Assembly: GCA_026225015.1 (NCBI GenBank)
Contig: JAMFRY010000202.1
Location: 1 to 15,072, forward strand
Source of the DNA: Alphaproteobacteria bacterium
Lineage (GTDB): Bacteria > Pseudomonadota > Alphaproteobacteria > Acetobacterales > Acetobacteraceae
DNA: 15,072 nucleotides
Direction: 5' to 3'
Shown: positions 1 through 5,511 of the stretch, piece by piece
How the letters are laid out: every line of letters starts with the position of its first letter
Position numbering within the stretch: the stretch's first letter is position 1
Made by a program: the position numbers and the translations under genes
The notes under the pieces: model-generated
What the model was told of the DNA's origin: nothing
Seen by the model: the letters and a program-made list of their open reading frames with translations, nothing else
Databases searched by the model: none

Positions 1-589
1 ATCCGCCGGTCGCCGGAACGCCGGCCGCCTTCACCTCCGCCGGCGTGGGCAAAGGCAGCGGGCTCGCAGACAAGGTCCGCAAATAGGCGACGACATCGGC
101 GCGCGTCTGGGTGTTCCTGATGCCGGAATAGGACATTTCGGTGCCGGGCGCGAAGCCGGCCGGGTCGGCCAGCCAGGCATTCATGTTATCGTAATTCCAA
201 CTGCCCTTGGCCTTGGCCTTCACCGCGTCGGAATAGCTGAAACCGCCGGCGAACATCGGCCCGCCAACCACGCCATATAGATTTGGCCCAACCCCGGCGC
301 CGCCACCCTGATTCAGGGTATGGCAGGAGGAGCATTGTTGCTGCACGAAAGCCTGGCCCTTCGATACATCCGCGCCGCCAATGAGCGGCAGAATGGAAGC
401 AAGGCCGGCGGCAGCGGCCGGCGCTGCCTGGGTTTGCAAGCCGGCAATGGCGATGGCCGGTTTCTCGGGCGCCTCGGTATGGATAACGACGGATGCGATC
501 CGGTTTGCGCCCCAAAGCACAATGCCCGCGGTGAGAAACCCTGCCGCGATCTTGTTCACCAGCAGCCCGTCTTTGCCCGTTTCGCTCAT
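1..589 (-). CDS. Membrane-anchored class I cytochrome c (C-terminus cut by window edge)
   Basis: This is an electron carrier of the mono-haem class I cytochrome c family, resembling the membrane-tethered cytochrome c552/CycM type that passes electrons from the bc1 complex to terminal oxidases. I translated it directly: ATG at 589-587, then 196 codons to the left edge with no stop, so the C-terminus is missing. A short N-terminal segment with two lysines precedes one hydrophobic stretch (about residues 14-36), read as an uncleaved membrane anchor. An Ala/Pro-rich linker (about 40-75) leads to the haem site CSSCH at residues 86-90. GVGPNLYGVVGG follows at about 99-110, and Met152 in GTEMSYSGI is the likely axial haem ligand. 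The domain closes with ADVVAYLRTL; a Pro/Ala/Gly-rich tail follows. The start lies 1 nt past the acyltransferase stop and has a good ribosome binding site. The family assignment is firm; the exact electron partner is unknown. Confidence 0.9.
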   Translation of the reverse strand, partial: MSETGKDGLLVNKIAAGFLTAGIVLWGANRIASVVIHTEAPEKPAIAIAGLQTQAAPAAAAGLASILPLIGGADVSKGQAFVQQQCSSCHTLNQGGGAGVGPNLYGVVGGPMFAGGFSYSDAVKAKAKGSWNYDNMNAWLADPAGFAPGTEMSYSGIRNTQTRADVVAYLRTLSASPLPLPTPAEVKAAGVPATGG

Positions 590-590
590 G

Positions 591-1733
591 CTATCCCTTT
601 AGTGCCTGCGTTTTCTCATCCCTATCCCGATTTAGGCCACCCCGACAAGCAGCGGCGTCCTTTAACGGTCGTGGCCCTGCCAACCGGCGATCGATGAAGG
701 CGCGTGCCGGGTTTTCAACCAAGCCATGCAGCGACAGCGCCAGGATGAAGGTCAGAACCGTCATGGCAGCCGAATAAACCAGCCTGCTTGACGCAGGGTC
801 CCAGCCCTGGTGGCGGTAGAGTTGGGCCAGGAAAAGCTCGATGGTCCCGAAGCTCATATAAAAGGCGTATGAGAGATGACCCAGGAAGCGCAGAAACGAA
901 ATCTTCGGTAAGATGCTCGCGCGGCCGGAAACTGCTTGGGTTGCAAAGCCTGTCAGCACCATCCAAAGCCCGCCGACCACGCAGATATCGCCCGCAAATA
1001 GCAGCGACAGCACGGCCAGGATCAGGCCCAATGCAGCCAGAGTGAAACCAGGCAGATGGCGCGCCAGAACGGGAATCAGCTTGGCAGTGGCAATGCCGGC
1101 GATAAATTCCGGCAAAAACCGCGTCAGCGCGTAAGCGATGGTAAGGTTAAGGCCGTCGGCGGACCAAAAATCGACCGCCGCCAGCACCAGCCAGGAAGCA
1201 ACAAGAACGCAGGCGACCCAGCGGTTCGGCAAACGCGCAATTGTAAACCACAGCGCGGGGAACAGCAGATAGCCGGCCCATTCCGTGCTCACCGACCAGG
1301 AGGGGTAGTTCCACGCCAGTTGATCCGCCACGCCCCAGCCATGGATCAGCAACAAGTTTTCGATCAGCGATGGCAGCGTAAATCTACCGGGATCCCTGGG
1401 GCTGACCCCCGCCAACAGCCCGATGCCGACCACCACCCCAAGCAGCATAATCACCGCCAGATGCACCGGGTAGATGCGCGCCAACCGCTTTATGAGGAAG
1501 CGCCCGGCGCCGGCACGGGAATTTGCAAGTTCCGGATGCCTGAGAGTTAAAATCAATCCGGAGAGCAGAAAAAACCCATCAACCCCGAGATAGCCATGCC
1601 GGATCAACCCAGCGCAGCCGCCCATCAAGCCCGAAAAATGGGCATGCAGATCGACATGATAGGCAAATACCCAGGCCGCAAAAATTGCCCGGCAGGCGGT
1701 CAGGTCGGTAATTTCCTGCTTGAGCGGACGCAT
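591..1733 (-). CDS. Acyltransferase-3 (OafA/YrhL-like) integral membrane protein
   Basis: This is a 380-residue polytopic membrane acyltransferase of the family that moves acetyl or other acyl groups onto sugars of lipopolysaccharide, exopolysaccharide or glycolipids on the periplasmic side. The N-terminal signature is clear: TACRAIFAAWVFAYHV, with Arg15 and His26 spaced as in the family's R-x10-H motif, and then HGYLGVDGFFLLSGLIL at about residues 46-62. The rest alternates hydrophobic helices with short basic loops, about ten in all. The length is normal for a protein without the extra C-terminal SGNH domain. The ATG at 1733-1731 lacks an obvious Shine-Dalgarno site. No other sugar or polysaccharide gene is near, so the acceptor cannot be inferred. 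The gene follows a structured AT-rich leader and runs straight into a cytochrome c gene, which is an unexpected partner. The family is sure; the substrate is unknown. Confidence 0.88.
   Translation of the reverse strand: MRPLKQEITDLTACRAIFAAWVFAYHVDLHAHFSGLMGGCAGLIRHGYLGVDGFFLLSGLILTLRHPELANSRAGAGRFLIKRLARIYPVHLAVIMLLGVVVGIGLLAGVSPRDPGRFTLPSLIENLLLIHGWGVADQLAWNYPSWSVSTEWAGYLLFPALWFTIARLPNRWVACVLVASWLVLAAVDFWSADGLNLTIAYALTRFLPEFIAGIATAKLIPVLARHLPGFTLAALGLILAVLSLLFAGDICVVGGLWMVLTGFATQAVSGRASILPKISFLRFLGHLSYAFYMSFGTIELFLAQLYRHQGWDPASSRLVYSAAMTVLTFILALSLHGLVENPARAFIDRRLAGPRPLKDAAACRGGLNRDRDEKTQALKG
594..600 (-). promoter_or_regulatory. Ribosome binding site of the cytochrome c gene
   Basis: AAAGGGA on the minus strand ends four bases before the cytochrome c ATG (589-587). 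It overlaps the last codons of the upstream acyltransferase. With only one base between that gene's TAG and this ATG, translation of the two is probably coupled. Confidence 0.6.
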
Positions 1734-1769
1734 CAGCAGTACAGCCGGAGCTTGGTTACTATGAAAGAA

Positions 1770-1795
1770 GCCCGCCAGCCCATGGGGCGGCGGGC
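1770..1795 (-). terminator. Strong GC-rich hairpin, possible terminator or attenuator
   Basis: GCCCGCC (1770-1776) pairs with GGCGGGC (1789-1795). Inside it GCCC (1778-1781) pairs with GGGC (1785-1788) around a 3-nt loop. The result is an 11-bp GC stem with a single bulged base. On the minus strand it is followed by TTCTTTC, a mediocre U-rich tail. It lies only about 36 nt before the acyltransferase ATG. It may end read-through from rnj, attenuate the acyltransferase transcript, or just be a structured leader. The stem is certain and the function is not. Confidence 0.5.
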
Positions 1796-1827
1796 CAAGT
1801 TCAGGGAGGAAACGCCAGTCACACGGC

Positions 1828-1852
1828 AGGATGAAGAACCAAACTTCATCCT
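1828..1852. repeat. Perfect 9-bp inverted repeat
   Basis: AGGATGAAG (1828-1836) and CTTCATCCT (1844-1852) are exact reverse complements separated by 7 nt. No T-run follows on either strand, so it is not a standard terminator. It lies between the candidate promoter and the acyltransferase start, where it could be a leader stem-loop or a regulator binding site. Confidence 0.6.
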
Positions 1853-1871
1853 AGGCCTTACGATGCACCGC

Positions 1872-1901
1872 AGCATAGGAAACGTAAAGCAAAAACGACA
1901 A
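1872..1901 (-). promoter_or_regulatory. Candidate promoter for the acyltransferase-cytochrome c pair
   Basis: On the minus strand TTGTCG (1901-1896) is followed after 18 bases by TATGCT (1877-1872). Each matches the sigma-70-type consensus at four of six positions. It sits in the AT-rich gap and would give a leader of roughly 130 nt carrying both downstream hairpins. In AT-rich DNA such matches arise by chance, so this is tentative. Confidence 0.3.
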
Positions 1902-1919
1902 AAAAACCGCATCGTTTTT
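1891..1919. repeat. AT-rich inverted repeat overlapping the candidate -35 box
   Basis: AAAAACGA (1891-1898) and TCGTTTTT (1912-1919) are exact reverse complements separated by 13 nt. A stem would end in five Ts on either strand, so it could be a weak bidirectional terminator behind rnj. Its overlap with the candidate -35 element also suits an operator. Its GC core is only 2 bp. Confidence 0.4.
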
Positions 1920-2010
1920 AGGCGGCTGTGCATACCTTGATCTATTTTTCCGCCATTGAATAAAAAAACATCAATATTCACCTAAATTTTAAGTTGACCT
2001 TCGAATGGTC

Positions 2011-3693
2011 CTATAATCTTAGAATATGCGCCTCCACAATCGGGCGTTTTCCTAACCGCTTGCCGGTAACGCGGCGCAGAATAGACCGCGCGGCATCGGT
2101 TAGCGCCGCGTCCTCCTTGCGTATCGCCGCCGGCAAATCTGTCAACAATTCCAAAAATTCCGCTTCCGCCTCGCGGTGCAGTTGCGCCGCATCGTCGAAC
2201 AAACCCGGCGCAGTGATTTTGGGCGCGCCGAGAACCCGGCCGGCAGTATCAAAAGCAGCGCTTCCGACAACGATGCCGTTGAACAACATCCGCCGCCTGG
2301 CGGCCATCACGCTGCCTTTCAGAGGCAGGATATTGTCGCCATCCACGGCGAGCCTGCCGGTCTCCACACGCGCGATGATCTCCGGCGTTCCAGGCCGCAA
2401 GCGCAGCATGTCGCCGTTTTCCATCAGGATCGGCGTCAGCCCCTCCTCCCGTGCCAACTCCGCCTGGGCCGAGAGATGGCGCCACTCGCCATGTGTGGGA
2501 ATGAGATATTCCGGCCGGACGAGCTTGTAGAGCTTGCACAGATCATCGCGCGGCGGGTGGCCGGAAACATGGGTGAATTCATCCTCATCGGTGATCACCT
2601 GCACGCCGCGGCGAACCAAGGCATCCTGCACCGCGGTAATCGCGCGCTCATTGCCCGGAATCACCCGCGACGAGAAGATCACCGAGTCGCCTTCGCTCAA
2701 GCTGGCGTAGCGATGGGTGTCCAAGGCCATGCGCGCCAGCGCCGAGCGCGGCTCGCCCTGGCTGCCGGTGACAAGCAGGAGCAGGTTTTCGTCCGGAATG
2801 GCGCCGATATCCTCTTCGGGGATGAAATCCGGCACATCCAGCAGATACCCCGCCTCCTGAGCGGCCGCGATGTAATTGCCAAGGCTCCGGCCGATCAGCG
2901 CGACATGCCGGCCGGCCTGCGTCGCAGCTTCGATCACGCTGGCTACCCGCGCGATGTTGCTGGCAAAGCAAGTCACCGCAATGCGCCCCGGCAGATCATT
3001 GATCAGCGCAATCAGGCTTTTTTTCACATCCCGCTCGGAGCCTGAATGTCCATCAACTGTCGCATTGGTGGAATCGGAGGTCATAGCCAGCACGCCGGCA
3101 ACGCCCAAAGCGGCAAGCCCCGCCTCATCGGTGAGCGCGCCGACTTCCGGATGTGGATCGAACTTCCAGTCGCCGGTATGCAGCACGGCGCCGTAATGCG
3201 TGGTGATGACCAGCGCCTGCGCTTCCGGCGTGGAATGTGTCATGCCGATAAAGCGCAGGGAGAACGGGGCAATCTCAAACGCGCTGCCCGGCGGGATGAC
3301 GTTTAGTTTGACCTCCCGACCAAGCCCGGCTTCACTCAGCTTGCGGCGCAGAACCACGGCGACAAAGGGTGTAGCATAAACCGGGCAGCGTAATTGCGGC
3401 CAGAGTCGGGCGACGCCGCCAATATGGTCTTCATGCGCATGGGTAATCACCAGCCCTCGCAATTGCTCCCGCCGCGCCACGATGAAAGCCGGGTCGGCCA
3501 GCAATAATTCTGCCTCCGGATTCTCTGGGCCGGCGAACCCCATGCCGCAATCCACCGCAAGCCACGCGCCATCGCAGCCATAGAGATTGAAATTCATCCC
3601 GATCTCGCCGGTGCCACCCAGCGGGACATAAAGAAAACCACCCGGATCATTCGCCCGCGTGTCGGCCGGCCGCTTGCCGGTTGAAATGGCCAT
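2011..3693 (-). CDS. rnj: Ribonuclease J
   Basis: This metallo-beta-lactamase/beta-CASP ribonuclease takes part in mRNA decay and rRNA 5' maturation, acting as a 5'-to-3' exonuclease and endonuclease in the cytoplasm. From the ATG at 3693-3691 it has 560 residues, the usual RNase J length. The start GGFLYVPLGGTGEIGMNFNLY (about 18-38) is typical of the family. The zinc-binding motif HAHEDH lies at residues 85-90, HTGDWKFD follows further in, and the beta-CASP part has SGHPPRDDL and later IPTHGEWRHL. An open frame continues upstream to 3855, adding 54 residues, but that extension is low-complexity, Phe/Lys-rich and encoded by hairpin DNA, so I reject it. The start has AGGAG (3710-3706) at a longish 12-nt spacing. 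It sits behind coaX, a conserved alphaproteobacterial neighbour. Confidence 0.95.
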   Translation of the reverse strand: MAISTGKRPADTRANDPGGFLYVPLGGTGEIGMNFNLYGCDGAWLAVDCGMGFAGPENPEAELLLADPAFIVARREQLRGLVITHAHEDHIGGVARLWPQLRCPVYATPFVAVVLRRKLSEAGLGREVKLNVIPPGSAFEIAPFSLRFIGMTHSTPEAQALVITTHYGAVLHTGDWKFDPHPEVGALTDEAGLAALGVAGVLAMTSDSTNATVDGHSGSERDVKKSLIALINDLPGRIAVTCFASNIARVASVIEAATQAGRHVALIGRSLGNYIAAAQEAGYLLDVPDFIPEEDIGAIPDENLLLLVTGSQGEPRSALARMALDTHRYASLSEGDSVIFSSRVIPGNERAITAVQDALVRRGVQVITDEDEFTHVSGHPPRDDLCKLYKLVRPEYLIPTHGEWRHLSAQAELAREEGLTPILMENGDMLRLRPGTPEIIARVETGRLAVDGDNILPLKGSVMAARRRMLFNGIVVGSAAFDTAGRVLGAPKITAPGLFDDAAQLHREAEAEFLELLTDLPAAIRKEDAALTDAARSILRRVTGKRLGKRPIVEAHILRL

Positions 3694-3711
3694 TTTGTTT
3701 AAAGGCTCCTG

Positions 3712-3749
3712 GAAAAAGGAAGAAGTCCTTTTTCTGTAGAAAAAGAACC
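3712..3749 (-). promoter_or_regulatory. Two mutually exclusive hairpins in the rnj leader
   Basis: On the minus strand the segment GAAAAAGGA (3734-3726) can pair upstream with GGTTCTTTTTC (3749-3739; 11 pairs in total, two of them G-U, 4-nt loop). It can instead pair downstream with TCCTTTTTC (3720-3712; 9 pairs, 5-nt loop). The downstream hairpin ends one base before the AGGAG ribosome binding site of rnj. The pairing options are seen directly; a regulatory role is inference. Confidence 0.4.
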
Positions 3750-3851
3750 AAAAAGACTTTTGTTCATATGGGCCATGGGCGCTGAAAAATCCCGGCACAA
3801 GCAAAATAAAAGTTTTTTGCGCCTGCGCGGGTAAAGGAGCCAAAGGTTCCG

Positions 3852-3868
3852 GCAACGCGAAGCGTTGC
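3852..3868. repeat. Short perfect hairpin, 7-bp stem with 3-nt loop
   Basis: GCAACGC (3852-3858) and GCGTTGC (3862-3868) pair exactly around GAA. It is part of the repeat-rich spacer downstream of coaX. No T-run follows on the minus strand, so it is not a standard terminator for coaX. Confidence 0.5.
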
Positions 3869-3871
3869 TGT

Positions 3872-3901
3872 AAAGGCTCCGGAGGGGGCCAGCCTTTTTT
3901 T
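3872..3901 (+). terminator. Terminator-like hairpin with T7 on the plus strand
   Basis: AAAGGCT (3872-3878) pairs with AGCCTTT (3891-3897) around a 12-nt GC-rich loop, and the T-run 3895-3901 continues past the stem. This looks like an intrinsic terminator for plus-strand transcription. No plus-strand gene lies upstream, so it would only stop antisense transcripts or simply be part of the intergenic repeat. On the minus strand the hairpin lacks a T tail. Confidence 0.35.
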
Positions 3902-3928
3902 CAAAAAAGCGGCTGCTTGCTTGCTGCT

Positions 3929-4738
3929 TCACTCCGTATCGACAAACCGGGCTCGGTCGCGCGGCAAGGCTGGCGCCTTGTTGCGCAGCGAGAGCAGCCG
4001 CAATCCGTCCAGCGTGAGATCGGGGTCGATGGTGGTGAGCTTCGCCGTGCCTTCGGCGAATAAAGGCGCCAGGCCGCCGGTGGCGATGGCTTTCAGCGGT
4101 TCGCCGAATTCGGTTTCGATCCGGGCGAGCAAGCCCTCGATCAGCCCGACATAGCCCCAATAGATGCCCGAGCGCATCGCCGGAATGGTGGAGGTGCCGA
4201 TCACCGATTGCGGCCGGCCAATGCCGATGCGCGGCAGTTGCGCCGCCGCCTGATGCAGCGCCTCGATGGAAAGGTTGATCCCCGGTGCGATGGCGCCGCC
4301 GAGATAGGCGCCGTTGCGATCGACCACATCGAAGGTGGTCGCGGTGCCGAAATCGATCACCACCAGCGGCCCGCGATAGTGGTTATGCGCGGCCAAAGCG
4401 TTCAACAGCCGGTCGGCCCCGACCTCGCTTGGATTATCGACCTTGATTTCGAATCCCCAGTCCAGCCCGGCCTGGGCAATGATCGGCTCCACATTGAACC
4501 AGTCCCGGCAGAGCTTGCGCAAATGGTATCGCGCGGCCGGCACCACCGTGCCGATCACCGCGCCGTCGATATCCCCGGCCTTGATTCCAACGCGCTTGAT
4601 CAAAGCTTCCAGCCAAACCCCGTATTCATCCGAGGTGCGTTGGGACTGGGTGGCAACCCGCCAGGTGCCGCGCCATTCCGTGCCGTCATGCACGGCGAAA
4701 ACGATATTGGTATTGCCGGCATCGATCACGAGCAGCAT
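3929..4738 (-). CDS. coaX: Type III pantothenate kinase
   Basis: This enzyme phosphorylates pantothenate to 4'-phosphopantothenate, the first step of coenzyme A synthesis. The type III family belongs to the ASKHA fold and is insensitive to CoA feedback. The 269-residue protein opens with the phosphate-binding motif VIDAGNTN (Asp6). It then has DGAVIGTVVPA (about 59-69), the GADR motif (107-110) carrying the catalytic Asp109, and DFGTATTFDVVD (129-140). YLGGAIAPGINLSIEALHQ (about 145-163) and a C-terminal ATGGLAPLF segment complete the fold. The length is normal and no key residue is missing. The ATG at 4738-4736 lies 20 nt after the birA stop with a G-rich AAGGGTGG site upstream, so the two are very likely cotranscribed. 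The gene ends in a TGA at 3931-3929, before the repeat-rich spacer. Confidence 0.96.
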   Translation of the reverse strand: MLLVIDAGNTNIVFAVHDGTEWRGTWRVATQSQRTSDEYGVWLEALIKRVGIKAGDIDGAVIGTVVPAARYHLRKLCRDWFNVEPIIAQAGLDWGFEIKVDNPSEVGADRLLNALAAHNHYRGPLVVIDFGTATTFDVVDRNGAYLGGAIAPGINLSIEALHQAAAQLPRIGIGRPQSVIGTSTIPAMRSGIYWGYVGLIEGLLARIETEFGEPLKAIATGGLAPLFAEGTAKLTTIDPDLTLDGLRLLSLRNKAPALPRDRARFVDTE

Positions 4739-4758
4739 GGCGCTTCAGCCCCCACCCT

Positions 4759-5493
4759 TCAAAAGCGTTTCCCCAAGAGAGTTTCTCCAGTATGAAACCG
4801 CTCGATACGATCTTCCACGTTCAACAGCAATTCACCCTCGGGCGAGAGGCCGGCATATCGGCCAGTCACGGCCAAGCCGCCAGTCTGCACGGTAAGGCAG
4901 GTTCCGATTGGATGCGCACGTTGCTGCCAAGCGTCCAGAACAGAAGCGGCGCCGGAGGAGCCCAAATGCTCCAACCAGAATCCAAGATAATGCAGCACGA
5001 TCTGCGCCGCAGCTTCCGGGGTAGCCTCGCCGCCATGGGCTTGCAGCGTGGAGGTGCGCCTGGCCGGGATTTCCGGGGCGTGCGCCAGGTTGATACCGAT
5101 GCCAATCACCAGCCATTCCAGATTTGTGGCGTTGGGTGCGGCGTCGATGAGAATGCCCGCCAGCTTGCCCTGATCCAACAGCACGTCATTGGGCCATTTC
5201 AGCATGGGGGCTGCTTGCGCCGGCAGAAATGCGCATATCGCATCGGCTACCGCGATGCCGGCCAGTAGCGGAAAGATGCTGCTCTCCGATGCCGGCAGGC
5301 TGGGCCTCAACAGCACGGAAAGGTTGAGGTTGCCGGGTGGAGATTGCCATTGCCGCCCGCGGCTGCCGCGCCCGGCGCTCTGTTGATGCGCCAGGATCGC
5401 CAGCCCCTCGGCGGCGCCGGCTTTGGCCCTTGCGATACAGTGATCGGAGGTCGATCCCAGCACCTCGAAAACCTCAAGCCGCCAGGAAATCAT
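4759..5493 (-). CDS. birA: Biotin-[acetyl-CoA carboxylase] ligase, catalytic form
   Basis: This ligase makes biotinyl-5'-AMP and attaches biotin to the carrier protein of acetyl-CoA carboxylase and related enzymes. The protein has 244 residues from the ATG at 5493. It lacks the N-terminal helix-turn-helix of E. coli BirA, so it should not act as the bio-operon repressor. Visible motifs are GSTSD (13-17), the adenylate-binding loop GRGSRGRQW (41-49), KWPNDVLL (99-106), Lys110 in GKLAGILID, and VIGIGINL. A small C-terminal SH3-like domain follows. An in-frame TTG at 5499 would add two residues. I prefer the ATG because GGGCGG ends seven bases before it. The gene begins 18 nt after the nuoN stop, so it belongs to the same transcription unit. 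Confidence 0.93.
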   Translation of the reverse strand: MISWRLEVFEVLGSTSDHCIARAKAGAAEGLAILAHQQSAGRGSRGRQWQSPPGNLNLSVLLRPSLPASESSIFPLLAGIAVADAICAFLPAQAAPMLKWPNDVLLDQGKLAGILIDAAPNATNLEWLVIGIGINLAHAPEIPARRTSTLQAHGGEATPEAAAQIVLHYLGFWLEHLGSSGAASVLDAWQQRAHPIGTCLTVQTGGLAVTGRYAGLSPEGELLLNVEDRIERFHTGETLLGKRF

Positions 5494-5511
5494 CGTCAAA
5501 CCGCCCGTCGA

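Larger units (their letters stand above)
1734..2010. other. AT-rich intergenic region between rnj and the acyltransferase gene
   Basis: This gap of 277 nt contains no convincing gene. Between 1861 and 2010 only 58 of 150 bases are G or C (about 39 %), far below the coding sequence on either side. It holds an AT-rich inverted repeat, a candidate minus-strand promoter and two strong hairpins, each listed separately. A weak 4-bp GACC/GGTC inverted repeat lies just past the rnj stop but lacks a following T-run, so I see no clear rnj terminator. Confidence 0.7.
3700..3901. repeat. Repeat-rich intergenic element between coaX and rnj
   Basis: The 10-mer TAAAGGCTCC occurs at 3700-3709 and again at 3871-3880, in the same orientation, 171 bp apart. 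Related forms TAAAGGAGCC (3832-3841) and AAAGGTTCC (3842-3850) lie between. The stretch is full of hairpins and A- or T-runs and has no coding character. It looks like a small mosaic or MITE-like intergenic repeat; from memory, similar hairpin-rich spacers with runs of T and A recur in Acetobacteraceae genomes, which I cannot verify here. The copy next to rnj supplies its ribosome binding site. Confidence 0.5.

Noticed and set aside
1733..1981. 82-codon minus-strand frame from GTG whose TGA overlaps the acyltransferase ATG
   Set aside because: The overlap looks like a coupled gene, but the product has a Cys/Arg-rich, disordered composition, no recognisable family and no good ribosome binding site, and the frame runs through both hairpins. 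It is most likely chance.
5494..5499. TTG start for birA two codons upstream
   Set aside because: The ATG at 5493 has better spacing to the G-rich upstream site. The TTG cannot be fully excluded but changes only two residues.
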